Part shown: one piece after another, positions 1 to 34,254 of the stretch | Layout: each line of letters begins with the position of its first letter | How positions within the stretch are numbered: position 1 is the stretch's first letter | Origin: Microbispora sp. H11081 | GTDB taxonomy: Bacteria > Actinomycetota > Actinomycetes > Streptosporangiales > Streptosporangiaceae | Assembly: GCF_012999535.1 (NCBI RefSeq) | Contig: NZ_JABBWV010000001.1 | Coordinates: 992,001-1,056,000, forward strand | DNA: 64,000 bases | Direction of reading: 5' to 3' | Notes under the pieces: model-generated | The model's database searches: none | Told to the model about the DNA's origin: nothing | Seen by the model: only the letters and a program-made list of their open reading frames with translations | Translations under genes and position numbers: made by a program

Positions 1-1
1 C

Positions 2-13663
<13,662 letters not shown>

Positions 13664-13723
13664 CCCCGCCGCACGCCCTTTCCCGCGTAACGACGGATCT
13701 TCAGGACGGAGAGCGGTTCATCC

Positions 13724-24275
<10,552 letters not shown>

Positions 24276-24283
<8 letters not shown>

Positions 24284-27200
24284 CGAGAAGCGACTGGTCG
24301 AGTACCTCCAGTGGACGACCACCGAGCTCACGCGGGTGAAGCGGGAACTGGCGGCCCTGACCGAGCCAGAGCCGGTGGCCGTGGTGGCGATGGCCTGCCG
24401 GTTCCCCGGCGGAGTCCGCTCGCCGGAGGACCTGTGGCGGGTGGTCGCCGAGGGTGCCGACGCGGTGGGAGAGCCGCCGGACGACCGCGGCTGGGACCCG
24501 GCGCTGCGCGAGCACACGAGAGCAGGGGGGTTCCTCGACGACGCGGCGGGCTTCGACGCCGCCTTCTTCGGGGTCGCGCCGCGCGAGGCCGCCGCGATGG
24601 ACCCCCAGCACCGCCAGCTCCTGGAGGTGTCGTGGGAGGCCATGGAGCGGGCCGGCATCCTGCCCGCCTCGCTGCGCGGCAGCCGGACCGGCGTGTTCAC
24701 CGGGGTCATCTACCAGGACTACGCCCCGCCCCTGGACGGCGTGCCGCCCGAGGCCGAGGGCTACCTGATGACCGGGAACGCCACCAGCATGGCCTCGGGC
24801 CGTCTGGCCTACACCTTCGGGTTCGAGGGGCCCGCCCTCACGGTGGACACGGCGTGCTCGTCCTCGCTCGTCGCGATCCACCTGGCCGTACGGTCGCTGC
24901 GGGCGTCCGAGTGCGACCTGGCGCTCGCCGGTGGGGCGACGGTCATGGCCACACCCCGGGTGTTCGTGGAGTTCGCCCTGCAGGGCGGGCTCGCCGCCGA
25001 CGGCCGGTGCAAGGCGTTCTCCCGGTCGGCCGACGGCACCGGCTTCGGCGAGGGCGCGGGGATGCTGGTGCTGGAACGCCTCTCCGACGCCGTGCGCGCG
25101 GGCCACCCGGTCCTCGCCGTCATCCGCGGGTCGGCGATCAACTCCGACGGGGCGAGCAACGGCATCACCGCGCCGAGCGGCCCCGCCCAGCGCAAGGTGA
25201 TCGAGGCGGCCCTGCGGGCGGCGGGACTGTCCCCGGCGGACGTGGACGCCGTCGAGGCGCACGGCACCGGGACGGCGCTCGGCGATCCCATCGAGGCGGG
25301 CGCCCTCATCTTGGCGTACGGCACGGCCCGGGGACGGCGGGAGCCCCTGTGGGTCGGCTCGGTGAAGTCGAACCTGGGACACACGCAGGCCGCCGCCGGG
25401 GTGGCCGGGGTCATCAAGATGATCCAGGCGCTGCGGCACGAGACGCTTCCGGCGACCCTGCACGCGGACGAGCCGTCCGCGCTGGTCGACTGGGACGAGG
25501 GCAGGGTGGCCCCGCTGACCCGGCCCCGGCCCTGGCCGAGGACCGACCGGCCCCGCAGGGCGGGTGTCTCCTCCTTCGGCATCAGCGGGACCAACGCCCA
25601 CGTCGTCGTCGAGGAGCCCCCGGCCCCGAAGCGGGACGGAGAGGCCGCCGCGGGGCCGCCTTCCGGACCCGGCGAGCGGCCGCGGGCGGAACCGGGCGCG
25701 GAGCCGGTGGCGATCCCCTGGGTGCTGTCGGGCCGGTCTCCCGAGGCGGTCCGCGCCCAGGCCGCACGCCTGCGCGACCTGCTGCGCGCCGGAGGCGCGC
25801 TCGGGGAGCCCACGGCCGATCTCGCGGCGGTGGCGCGGACGCTGATCGGCGCCCGCTCGTCGTTCCGCCACCGGGCGGTGGCGACCGGCGCCGACGCCGC
25901 CGAGCTGTCCCGGGATCTGGCCGCGCTGGCCGCGCCCGTCGCGCCGGTCGGCACCGCCCGGCCGGCCCCCGCGGTGGCCTTCGTCTTCTCGGGTCAGGGC
26001 ACCCAGCGCCCCGGCATGGGACGGGAGCTGCACCGGCGGTTCCCCGCGTACGCCGAGACGTTCGACGCCGCCTGTGCCGCGCTGGACCGCGCGCGCGGGC
26101 GGCGCGGCGCGGACGGTCCGGGCGTGGCCGAGGTGGTGTTCGCCCCGGAGGGCTCGCCGGCGGCCGCGCTGCTGCGGCGCACCGAGTTCGCCCAGCCGGC
26201 GCTGTTCGCCACCCAGCTCGCCATGTTCCGGCTGGCCGAAGACCTGGGCGTGACCGGCGGCGCGCTGCTCGGCCACTCGATCGGGGAGCTCACGGCGGCG
26301 CACGCCGCGGGGGCCCTGTCGCTCGACGACGCGGCGTCCCTGGTCGTCGCCCGCGCCCTGGCCATGCAGGCGGCCCCGGAAGGCGGGGCGATGGTGTCGC
26401 TGCGCGCGCCGGAGCCGGAGGTCACCGCCTCGCTGAAGGAGGTGGACGGCCTGGTCGCGGTGGCCGCGGTCAACGGCCCCCGCTCGACGGTGATCTCCGG
26501 GGACGCCGCCGCCGTCCGCAAGCTGGCGGCCGGGTGGCGGGCGCGAGGGGTGCGCGCCAAGCCCCTCGCGGTGAGCCAGGCGTTCCACTCGCCGCACATG
26601 GACCCCGCGCTGCCCGGCCTGGTGGAGGCCGCCCGTGCCCTGACCGTACGGGAGCCCGCCGCCGTGCTGGTCTCCACCCGCACCGGGAGGGCCGCGACGA
26701 GAGAGGAACTGACCGCGCCGGACCACTGGGCCGCCCAGGTGCGTGAGCCGGTCCGCTTCCACGACGGGGTGCGGGCGCTGCGCGCCCTCGGCGTGGACAC
26801 CTTCGTGGAGATCGGCCCCGACGCCACGACGGCCGGCATGGTCGCCGACTGCCTCGCGGAGGAGGGCGCCGAGATCGCCGCGATCCCATTCGTGCGCGAC
26901 CCGTCGGACGAGGCCCGCTCGGTGCTGCGCGCGCTCGCCCAGGCGTACGCGCGGGGCGTCGCGGTCGCGTGGCCGAAGGTGATCGGCGAGGGCCCGGCCG
27001 CCGACCCGGCCGCCGTCCCGACCTACCCCTTCCGGCACGAGCGCCACTGGATCACCCCCTCGTACGGCGTCCGGGGCGGCTCGCCGCGGGAGCGGGAGCT
27101 GTGGCGCGCCGTGGACGACCTCGACGCCGAGCGGTTCGCCGCCCTCGTCGGGGGCGTCGCCGCGCCTCCCGGCGTCCTGGGGGAGGTGGTGGCGGCGCTG

Positions 27201-27635
27201 CGGCGCTGGCGGTACGGCGTGCGCGGGCAGGAGCCCGCCGAGGTTCCGGCCCCGGCGTCGTCCCCGCTCGACGGGGTGCCCGCCGCGGAGCGGCACGGCG
27301 TGCTGCTGACCATGGTGCTCGCGGCCGTGGACGGCGCCCTCGGACACGCCGTGGGAGCGGCCGGCCCACACGACGACCTCACCCAGGCGGGCATCACCTC
27401 CTTCGGCGCGCTGGAGATCGCCGGGCGGATCTCCCGCGAGACCGGCGTGAACGTCCCGCCCGGCCTGGTGCTCGACCACCGCACGGCCCACGATCTGGCG
27501 GCCCGCCTGAACGAGCTGCTCGCCTCCCCGCCCGCCGAGAGCGCTTCGGCTTCCGATACCCCCTCGCCTGCCGGGATCGTCTCGCCTCATGAGGCCGCCG
27601 GACGATCCGAGCACGACGCCATGGAGCCCCGATGA
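24276..27635 (+). CDS. Type I PKS terminal module F (KS-AT-ACP), no thioesterase
   Basis: 1119 residues; the ATG lies 8 bases inside the previous gene, so the two are translationally coupled. Order: docking helix (1-30), KS (33-448, Cys194 in DTACSSS, EAHGTGT, NLGH), AT (567-858, Ser668 in GHSIG; QAFH where malonyl ATs usually have HAFH), a helical segment (about 937-985, [10 protein letters not shown] to ALRRWRYGV), and ACP (about 1005-1081). The helical segment resembles the dimerisation element that precedes KR domains in AT-KR modules, but no KR follows, so it may be a remnant of a deleted KR. The ACP is divergent: Ser1042 sits in [10 protein letters not shown] rather than G(F/L)DSLTAVEL. 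With no reduction and no TE, the module should present a beta-ketoacyl thioester, the substrate used in tetronate ring formation. The FkbH gene starts within its last codons. Confidence 0.94.
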
Positions 27636-29533
27636 CCACTGACACCGCCGCCGCCCTCGCGCGGCTGCGCGGGCTGCACCGGGACGGGGCGCTCGCCGAG
27701 CGCTTCGACGAGGTGGGCCCGCTCCTCGCCGCGATGTCCGCCGAGGATGCCGCCCGCGCGGCGCGGCTGCTCGCCCGCGCCGACCTGGACGCCGCCCGTG
27801 AGCTCCACCCGCGGCTCCCGGCCGTGCGGGTGACCGTCACCGGGCATGGCACGCTGGAGGCGCTGCGCGTCGGGCTCGTCGGCGAGCTGGCCCGGCATGG
27901 ATACGTGCCGTCCGTCCGGCTCACCGGCTTCGGCTCGTACGTCTTCGAGCTGGGCGACCCCGGCAGCGAGCTGTACGCCGAGCGGTCCGACCTCGTGGTC
28001 TGCGTGCTCGACCACGCGACCGTGTTCGACGAGGTGGGCGTGCCGTTCACGGCCGAGGACGTGGAACGCGTGCTCGCCGGGAAGCTGGCCCTGTGGCGGG
28101 GGCTGGCCGCGCGGTGGGGCGAGAGCGGCTCGGGGGCGCTCGTGCTCAACACGGTGCCGCTGCCCCGCCTGTGGCAGGCGCGGCTGCTCGACCACAGGTC
28201 GCGGGCCCGGCTGGGCGCGGCCTGGCGCCGGGCCAACGCCGAGCTGCTGGAGCTCGGCGCGTCCGCCGGCCGGGTGGTCGTCGTGGACGTCGACCCGCTG
28301 CTGTCGTCCGCGACGGAGCTGAGCGACCCCCGCTTCGAGACCTACGCCGGGGCGCACCTGTCCGACGGGCTGCTCGGCGCGTACGCGCGGGAGCTTGGCC
28401 ACCTTGTCAGGGCGAGGACCGGGCGGGCCAGGAAGGTGCTCGCCCTCGACCTGGACGGAACGCTGTGGGGCGGGATCCTCGGCGACGACGGCGTGGAGGG
28501 CATCGAGGTCGGGAACGGCCCGCGCGGCGAGGCCTTCCGTCGTTTCCAGGGGGTGGCGAAGCAGCTCGCCTCCCAGGGCGTGCTGCTCGCCGCGGTCAGC
28601 AAGAACGACCGGGACACGGTGCTCGCCGCCCTGCGCGACCACCCCGGCATGCTGCTGCGCGAGGACGACTTCGTCCGGGTCCTGGCCGACTGGGGTCCTA
28701 AGCCGGTGAGCCTGCGCGCGTTGACGGAGGGCCTCAACCTGGGCGGCGACAGCGTCGTGTTCGCCGACGACAGCGTCCACGAGTGCGCCGCGGTCGCGGC
28801 CGAGCTCCCGGAGACCGTCGTGGTCCACCTGGGGGACGACCCGGCGCTGCACGCGACGACGCTGCTCGCCGACGGGTGGTTCACCACGACCGAGGTCACC
28901 GCGGAGGATCGGGCGCGGACCCGCCGCTACCAGGAGGAGACGGCGCGGTCGGAGTTCCTCGCCGCCGCAGGCTCGGCCGAGGAGTTCCTGGCCGGCCTGG
29001 ACGTGTCCGTACGGCTGGCCCCCGCGGAGCCGGGGGAGGCCGCCCGGCTCTCCCAGATCACGCTGCGGACCAACCAGTTCAACCTCACCACCGAGCGCCT
29101 GCCGCCGGAGGAGGTGCGGGAGCGGGCGGAACGGCCGGGCTCCCGGGTGCTGGCGATCTCGGCGGCGGACCGCTTCGGGAGCAACGGCGTGGTCGGCGCG
29201 CTCTTCCTGCGCGCCCGGCCGGACGGCCTGGTGATCGACAACTTCCTGCTGAGCTGCCGGGTCTTCGCCCGCGGCATCGAGCAGGCGGTGCTGTCGGCGG
29301 TGCTCCACGCGGCCCGGGAGGCCGGCTTCGCCGCGGTCCACGGCCGCTACGTGCCGACCGCCAAGAACGGCAAGGTCCGCGATCTCTACCCGCACTACGG
29401 CTTCACCCGGCTGGAGGAGGGGTCGCGTTTCGTCCACGACCTCGTCGAGATCGTCGGCGTGCCCGCCCATCTCACGCTGCGCGCCGAGGGGCGCGTCGTC
29501 CCGGAGGCGTCCCCCGAGGCGTTGACAATCTGA
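27632..29533 (+). CDS. FkbH-like HAD phosphatase/glyceryltransferase
   Basis: 633 residues; ATG overlaps the PKS stop (ATGA), with ggag six bases upstream. Family knowledge: FkbH proteins take 1,3-bisphosphoglycerate, remove a phosphate and load a glyceryl group on an ACP; the unit is used for methoxymalonyl-ACP or, in tetronate pathways, as the three-carbon part of the ring. Visible here: an N-terminal region of about 260 residues, the HAD nucleophile motif DLDGTLWGG (about 272-280), SKND (about 325), VFADDS (about 376-381; relatives usually have DDN), and a C-terminal acetyltransferase-like domain with [10 protein letters not shown] (about 475). No methoxymalonyl genes (FkbG, I, J, K types) are nearby and no AT here looks methoxymalonyl specific, so I infer a tetronate role, equivalent to AbyA2 of abyssomicin. 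The partner stand-alone ACP and KAS III are not in the window. Confidence 0.93.
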   Translation: MTTDTAAALARLRGLHRDGALAERFDEVGPLLAAMSAEDAARAARLLARADLDAARELHPRLPAVRVTVTGHGTLEALRVGLVGELARHGYVPSVRLTGFGSYVFELGDPGSELYAERSDLVVCVLDHATVFDEVGVPFTAEDVERVLAGKLALWRGLAARWGESGSGALVLNTVPLPRLWQARLLDHRSRARLGAAWRRANAELLELGASAGRVVVVDVDPLLSSATELSDPRFETYAGAHLSDGLLGAYARELGHLVRARTGRARKVLALDLDGTLWGGILGDDGVEGIEVGNGPRGEAFRRFQGVAKQLASQGVLLAAVSKNDRDTVLAALRDHPGMLLREDDFVRVLADWGPKPVSLRALTEGLNLGGDSVVFADDSVHECAAVAAELPETVVVHLGDDPALHATTLLADGWFTTTEVTAEDRARTRRYQEETARSEFLAAAGSAEEFLAGLDVSVRLAPAEPGEAARLSQITLRTNQFNLTTERLPPEEVRERAERPGSRVLAISAADRFGSNGVVGALFLRARPDGLVIDNFLLSCRVFARGIEQAVLSAVLHAAREAGFAAVHGRYVPTAKNGKVRDLYPHYGFTRLEEGSRFVHDLVEIVGVPAHLTLRAEGRVVPEASPEALTI

Positions 29534-29546
29534 GGCAACCTCAGGT
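29529..29546. promoter_or_regulatory. Putative TetR operator upstream of the flavin monooxygenase gene
   Basis: The sequence tCTGAGG-CAA-CCTCAGGt matches, with one mismatch, the palindrome found three times between tetR and the MFS gene near 45.6 kb. It overlaps the stop codon of the FkbH gene. A degraded second copy (TGAGG-AAA-CCTCC) lies at 29568-29580. Both are 50-100 bases before the TTG start at 29631, a sensible place for a repressor. A TTGACA hexamer at 29522-29527 abuts the site, but I cannot pair it with a convincing -10. Confidence 0.6.
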
Positions 29547-29630
29547 TGACTGTGCCGCGACGTAACGTGAGGAAACCTCCGGATACGCCCCAGTTGCCCC
29601 CCTGCATCACCCCTTGCGAAGGAGAGGACG

Positions 29631-30617
29631 TTGGCCGAGGGAATCGCCGTCTCCGTGCACGACACCGCCCCCGTCTGGCGCGGCGGCACCGCGGGCGACG
29701 CGCTGCGCCGCTCCGTCGACCTGGCCCGGGCCGTCGAGGCCCTGGGATACCGCCGCTACTGGGTGGCCGAGCACCACAACACGCCCGCGCTCGCGACCTC
29801 CAGCCCCGCCGTGCTGGCGGGCTCCATCCTCGCGGCGACGACCACGATCCGGGCCGGCTCCGGCGCCGTGCTGCTGCCCAACCACTCGCCGTACGTGGTG
29901 GCCGAGCAGTTCGGCGTGCTGGCCGGGCTCTACCCGGGGCGGGTCGACCTCGGCCTCGGCCGCGCGCCCGGCGGCTCGGGGGAGGCCGCGGCCCGCCTCG
30001 GCGACCCGCGCCGGCTCGACTTCGGCGACGCGCTGCGCGAGTTGCACGAGTACTTCGCCGGCGGCAGCGGCGGCGTCCGCGCGATCCCCGAGCCGGGCAC
30101 CCCGCCCGAGATCTGGCTGGTCGGGTCGAGCGCCTCCAGCGCCGCGAACGCCGGCCGGCTCGGCCTGCCGTACGTGTACGCGCACGCGATCGTGGGCGGC
30201 GGGGCGCCGGAGGCGCTGGACGCGTACCGGCAGGCGTTCCGGCCGTCGGCGGCCCTGGCCCGGCCGCACGCCTGCGTGGCCGTGATCGCGGTCGCGAACG
30301 ACAGCGACGAGCGCGCGCACCGGCTCGCCGCCTCCTTCGTGTACGGCCAGATCCTGATGCGCACGGTCGACCCGGCCACCGTCCTGCCCACGGAGGAGGA
30401 GACGGCCGCCCACCGGTTCGGCCCCGCCGAGGAGCGGTTCCTGCGCGAGAAGATCGACCCCCAGTTCGTCGGCAGCCCCGAGCGCATCGCCCCCCGCCTC
30501 GGGGACCTCCTGCGCCGCACCCGCGCCGACGAGCTGTTCGTGCTCACGCAGGTGCCCGACCACCAGGCCCGGATCCGCTCCTACGAGCTGATCGCCAAGA
30601 TCGTCTCGTCTCTGTAG
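29631..30617 (+). CDS. Luciferase-like (LLM) flavin-dependent monooxygenase
   Basis: 328 residues. The TTG start is chosen because gaaggagagg lies just upstream and the N-terminus then begins a few residues before the first beta strand (AVSVHDTAPV), as in the family. Motifs of the MsnO8/bacterial-luciferase-like group are present: LGYRRYWVAEHHN, SGAVLLPNHSP, EQFGVLAGLYPGRVDLGLGR. Such enzymes use FMNH2 and O2 and need a separate flavin reductase, not seen here. The gene lies between the PKS/FkbH operon and the ABC transporter genes and has its own putative TetR operator. A tailoring oxidation of the polyketide is likely. From memory, the abyssomicin cluster encodes a comparable flavin enzyme (AbyE). 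A defence or detoxification role cannot be excluded, given the shared operator with an efflux pump. Confidence 0.88.
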   Translation: MAEGIAVSVHDTAPVWRGGTAGDALRRSVDLARAVEALGYRRYWVAEHHNTPALATSSPAVLAGSILAATTTIRAGSGAVLLPNHSPYVVAEQFGVLAGLYPGRVDLGLGRAPGGSGEAAARLGDPRRLDFGDALRELHEYFAGGSGGVRAIPEPGTPPEIWLVGSSASSAANAGRLGLPYVYAHAIVGGGAPEALDAYRQAFRPSAALARPHACVAVIAVANDSDERAHRLAASFVYGQILMRTVDPATVLPTEEETAAHRFGPAEERFLREKIDPQFVGSPERIAPRLGDLLRRTRADELFVLTQVPDHQARIRSYELIAKIVSSL

Positions 30618-30638
30618 CCGCCTGACGGCCGCGCCGCC

Positions 30639-30666
30639 GCCGGTTCAGCCCCGCTTTAGAACCGGC
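30639..30666. terminator. Inverted repeat after the flavin monooxygenase gene
   Basis: An 8-bp perfect stem (gccggttc / gaaccggc) with a 12-base loop lies 21 bases after the stop. A second small hairpin (ggccgga / tccggcc, 30683-30703) follows. Neither has a T-run, so either could be a terminator or an operator for the transporter genes. Confidence 0.35.
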
Positions 30667-30733
30667 CACCACTGTGTGTACGGGCCGGAGATCCCTTCCG
30701 GCCGTGAGCGACGTGGCGAGGAATGAGACGAGC

Positions 30734-32458
30734 ATGGGTGCTGCCAGGAGGCCCGTAACCACCAGGAGGAGCGGAGCCACCGGGAGGGCTGGAACCACCA
30801 CCGCCCCCGCCGTGGCGGTGGGGGCCGCCATGCTGGTGCTGGCCCTCGCCGCCGGCTGTTCCTCCGGTGCGGACGGGCCGGCCCCCGCCGCCGGAGGCGC
30901 GGCGGGTGGCGGCGAGGCGGGCGCCGCGTCCCCCCGCGCCGGAGGGACCCTGCGGCTGGCGGTGGAGAAGGAACCCGAGTGCCTGGACCCCCACCAGAGC
31001 CCGACGGAGTCGGCCCGGCTGCTGACCCGGCCGCTCGTGGACTCGCTGGTCTACCAGGACCCGCGCGGCGGCCTGCACCCCTGGCTCGCCCGTGAGTGGA
31101 CGGTCTCCGGCGACCGGCTCACCTACACTTTCCGGCTCCGCGAGGGCGTCACCTTCACCGACGGCCGGAAGTTCGACGCGGCGGCGGTGGTGGCCAACCT
31201 CGACCACGTGGTCGATCCGAAGACCAAGTCGCTGCTCGCCGCCAGCCTGATCGCGGCGTACGAGTCGGCCAAGGCCGTCGATCCGCTGACGGTCGAGGTG
31301 AAGCTGAAACGGCCCGACTCCGGCTTCCTGTCCGCGCTGGCCCAGCCCAACCTCGGGATCGAGTCCCCGGCCACCCTGAAGGGACCGGCCTCGAAGCTCT
31401 GCGCCGTCGTCGTCGGCACCGGGCCGTTCAGGAGCGACGGCGGATTCACCCCGCAGAAGGGCATCGACTACGTCAGGAACCCCGCGTACGCGTGGGCGCC
31501 CGAGGGAGCGGCCCGCGGCGGTCCCGGGTTGCTGGACCGCATCGAGGTCACGGTCGTGCCGGACAACTCGGCCCGCCTGGGGGCGCTCACCAGCGGCCAG
31601 GTCGACGCGGTCACCGGCCTCGCGCCGGCCGGCATAGGCACGCTGAAGAGCACGCCCGGATTCGCCCTGCACACGACACGGTTCCCCGGCGCCAACTACA
31701 GCTACTGGCCCAACACGGCGAAGGGCCCGCTGAGCGACGTCAACGTGCGCAAGGCCCTGCGGGCCGGCATCGACTGGCGGCGGATCGTGAAGAACGTCTA
31801 CTTCGGCGTGTACGACGGCGCCGACGGGCCGCTGTCGGCCAGCACCCCGGGCTACGACCCCTCGGTCGCCGCGGCGTACGGCCACGACCCGGCAGAGGCG
31901 AACCGGCTGCTCGACCAGGCCGGATGGACGCAGCGGGACGCGCAGGGCTACCGGACGAAGGACGGCAGGAGGCTGACGCTGCGCCACATGTGGTCGGACC
32001 CGTCGGTCGGCAACCTCGCGGTGCAGATCCAGGCCGCGGCCAGGCAGATCGGCGTCGAACTCGTCGAGGAGAACCTCGACGGCGGCACCTTCGTCGACCG
32101 CCTGCTGGCCGGCGACTACGAGCTGATCGACACCAGCTTCTCCTCGCCGGGGCCCGACGTGCTGCGGGTGCTGTTCGGCGCCGACAACATCCCCACGCCC
32201 GAGCGCGGGATCAGCAACAACATGGCCAGGTACGACAACCCCGAGGTGGAGTCCGCGTTCAGGCGGGCGCTCGGCGCCAGGGACCAGGCCGAGCAGTTCG
32301 GCGTCTACGCCGAGGTGCAGCGGCGGATCACCGAGGACGCGGCGGTCCTGCCGATCTACTCGCCGCTGTCCACGCTGGCGGCCCGCGAGGGTGTCCGCGA
32401 CGTGCGGTTCAACGTCGACGGCACCCCCGACCTGTCCGGCATATGGCTGGCGTCCTGA
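30734..32458 (+). CDS. ABC transporter substrate-binding lipoprotein (SBP_bac_5, oligopeptide type)
   Basis: 574 residues from ATG 30734; in-frame GTG codons at 30674 and 30704 would give a slightly longer N-terminus, but the ATG puts a normal twin-Arg-poor signal peptide at the front. The lipobox is LALAAGC (Cys about 42), followed by a Gly/Ala linker, so the protein is probably lipid-anchored outside the membrane. Family 5 features follow: GGTLRLAVEKEPECLDP, GTGPF and DVNVRKALRAGIDW. It begins a transporter operon with two permeases and a double ATPase. Such systems import peptides in most bacteria; here the position inside a polyketide locus suggests self-resistance or export-linked recycling, as proposed for the AbyF proteins of the abyssomicin cluster (from memory). 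Confidence 0.9.
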   Translation: MGAARRPVTTRRSGATGRAGTTTAPAVAVGAAMLVLALAAGCSSGADGPAPAAGGAAGGGEAGAASPRAGGTLRLAVEKEPECLDPHQSPTESARLLTRPLVDSLVYQDPRGGLHPWLAREWTVSGDRLTYTFRLREGVTFTDGRKFDAAAVVANLDHVVDPKTKSLLAASLIAAYESAKAVDPLTVEVKLKRPDSGFLSALAQPNLGIESPATLKGPASKLCAVVVGTGPFRSDGGFTPQKGIDYVRNPAYAWAPEGAARGGPGLLDRIEVTVVPDNSARLGALTSGQVDAVTGLAPAGIGTLKSTPGFALHTTRFPGANYSYWPNTAKGPLSDVNVRKALRAGIDWRRIVKNVYFGVYDGADGPLSASTPGYDPSVAAAYGHDPAEANRLLDQAGWTQRDAQGYRTKDGRRLTLRHMWSDPSVGNLAVQIQAAARQIGVELVEENLDGGTFVDRLLAGDYELIDTSFSSPGPDVLRVLFGADNIPTPERGISNNMARYDNPEVESAFRRALGARDQAEQFGVYAEVQRRITEDAAVLPIYSPLSTLAAREGVRDVRFNVDGTPDLSGIWLAS

Positions 32459-33450
32459 AGACGTCCCCGGCCGGGGTGGCGGAGGCGCGGAACCGCCGCC
32501 GCTCCGGCCAGGGCCGCCGGACGCTGGTGCGCCTCGTGCTGGTGCGCCTGGCCGCCTCGGCCGGCGTGCTCTGGGGCGCCGTGACGGTGACGTTCGTGCT
32601 GCTGCAGGTCATGCCGGGCAGCACCGCCGACGTCCTGCTCGCGCGCTCCTCGGTGAGCCCGGAGGTGCGGGCCGGGATCGTCGCACAGTACGGGCTCGAC
32701 GACCCGCTCCCGGTGCAGTACCTCACCTATCTCGGCCGGATCGCCCGCGGCGAGTTCGGCGAGTCGTACGTCCTGCGCAGGCCGGTGTGGGACGAGATCG
32801 CCGCCCAGCTTCCCGGCACGCTGCTGCTGGTGGCGACCACCCTGCTGGCCACGGTCGTCGCCTCGGTCGTGCTCGGGGTGGTGAGCGCCAACCGCCGGGC
32901 GTGGGTGCGCTCGCTGTTCGCGTCGGCCGAGTCGCTGGTCGTGGCCCTGCCCCCCTTCTGGCTCGGGCTGCTGCTGCTGACCGTCTTCTCCTGCACGCTG
33001 CACTGGTTCCCGGCCATCGGGTCCTCCTCGCCGTCCGGGCTGGTCCTGCCGACGGCCGCTCTCGCAGCCGGGCCGGCGGCCGTGGTGGCCGGCGTGCTGC
33101 GGGAGGGCCTGCTGCGCGCGATGGACGAGCCGTTCGTGGTGACCGCGCGTGCCCGGGGCATCGGCGAGGCGGCCCTGCGCCTGCGCCACGTGCTCCGCCA
33201 CGCCCTGCTCCCCGTCACCACGCTGCTCGGGTGGATCGCCGGCTCGTTGATCGGCGGCGCGGTGATCATCGAGATCGTCTTCTCCCGGCAGGGCATCGGG
33301 CGGCTGGCGCTGTCGGCCGTGGCGAACAAGGACATGCCCATGGTCATCGCGGTCGTCCTCGTGACGGCGGCCGCGTTCGTGCTGGTGACGATCGCGGTCG
33401 ACATCCTCACCTGGGTGATCGACCCCCGGACGCGCGACGCGGGGAGGTAG
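32443..33450 (+). CDS. ABC transporter permease (DppB/OppB type)
   Basis: 335 residues. ATG 32443 overlaps the end of the lipoprotein gene by 16 bases and gives the expected start: a basic N-terminus, then the first membrane segment (about 33-55, ending in VTFVLLQVMPG). Several hydrophobic segments follow, with the inner-membrane loop motif TARARGIGEAALRLRHVLRH (EAA-like) before the last helices. The PGS/PGD signature after helix 1 and the length fit the first permease of oligopeptide systems. Partners are the permease at 33454 and the ATPase at 34251. Confidence 0.92.
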   Translation: MAGVLKTSPAGVAEARNRRRSGQGRRTLVRLVLVRLAASAGVLWGAVTVTFVLLQVMPGSTADVLLARSSVSPEVRAGIVAQYGLDDPLPVQYLTYLGRIARGEFGESYVLRRPVWDEIAAQLPGTLLLVATTLLATVVASVVLGVVSANRRAWVRSLFASAESLVVALPPFWLGLLLLTVFSCTLHWFPAIGSSSPSGLVLPTAALAAGPAAVVAGVLREGLLRAMDEPFVVTARARGIGEAALRLRHVLRHALLPVTTLLGWIAGSLIGGAVIIEIVFSRQGIGRLALSAVANKDMPMVIAVVLVTAAAFVLVTIAVDILTWVIDPRTRDAGR

Positions 33451-33453
33451 CCG

Positions 33454-34254
33454 ATGCCAAGGAGCCTGTGGCCGTGGGCGGCCGTGCTGCTGGTGCTGGC
33501 CGTCATGGCGGCGGCGCCGTCGCTGTTCACCGGGATCGACCCGGACGCGGCCGACCTGGACGCCCCGCTGCGCCCGCCGAGCGCCGAGCACTGGCTCGGC
33601 ACCGACCAGAACGGCCGCGATCTGTACGCCCGGATCGTGTACGGCGCCCGGCCGTCCCTGCTCATCGGGACCGGCGCGGTCCTGCTGGCGCTCGCGGCGG
33701 GGGTTCTGATCGGGGTCGCCGCCGCCCAGCTCGGCCGTGTCGCCGACCAGGTGCTCAGCCGGTCGCTCGACGTGGTCATGTCGGTCCCCGGTCTTCTGCT
33801 GGTGTTCCTCGTCGTGGCCGTCCTCGGGCCGGGAGGCGGCACCGCCGCGATAGGGCTCGCCGTGGTCTCCATGCCGGGCTTCGCCCGGGTGGCGCGCGGC
33901 GAGGTGATCCGCCTGCGCTCGGCCCAGTACGTCGAGGCCGCCCACGGGTTCGGCTGGTCGCGCGCCCAGGTGGTGGCCAGGCACGTGCTGCCCAACGCGG
34001 CGGGCCCGGTCCTGGCGCTCGCCACCGTGAGCCTCGGCGCGATGATCGTCGCGAGTTCCTCGCTGAGCTTCGTGGGCCTCGGCCCGCGGCCGCCGACGGC
34101 CGAGTGGGGGGCCATGCTCTCCGAAAGCCGCGAGTTTCTCGCACTCGCCTGGTGGCCCGCCGTGTTCCCCGGGGTCGCCATCACGGTCGCGGTGCTGGCC
34201 GTCACGTTCGTCGGGCAGCACCTCAACCGCCGCGTCGAGGGGAGGCACTCGTGA
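33454..34254 (+). CDS. ABC transporter permease (DppC/OppC type)
   Basis: 266 residues, short for the family (about 280-300) because the N-terminal cytoplasmic part is trimmed. ATG follows ggggagg, 3 bases after the previous stop. The hallmark H-W-L-G-T-D-Q-N-G-R-D is at about 46-56, and the EAA loop (YVEAAHGFGWSRAQVVARH) sits near 170, followed by LPNA. About five membrane segments are visible. The stop overlaps the GTG of the ATPase gene (GTGA), indicating coupled translation. Confidence 0.92.
   Translation: MPRSLWPWAAVLLVLAVMAAAPSLFTGIDPDAADLDAPLRPPSAEHWLGTDQNGRDLYARIVYGARPSLLIGTGAVLLALAAGVLIGVAAAQLGRVADQVLSRSLDVVMSVPGLLLVFLVVAVLGPGGGTAAIGLAVVSMPGFARVARGEVIRLRSAQYVEAAHGFGWSRAQVVARHVLPNAAGPVLALATVSLGAMIVASSSLSFVGLGPRPPTAEWGAMLSESREFLALAWWPAVFPGVAITVAVLAVTFVGQHLNRRVEGRHS

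Noticed and set aside
27632-29533. FkbH as part of a methoxymalonyl-ACP pathway
   Set aside because: No FkbG, FkbI, FkbJ or FkbK-type genes are adjacent and the AT motifs are ordinary malonyl or methylmalonyl types.
31096-32442. Long upstream extension of the permease frame
   Set aside because: It lies inside the lipoprotein gene in another frame and is Arg/Gly-rich; the permease begins at the ATG at 32443.
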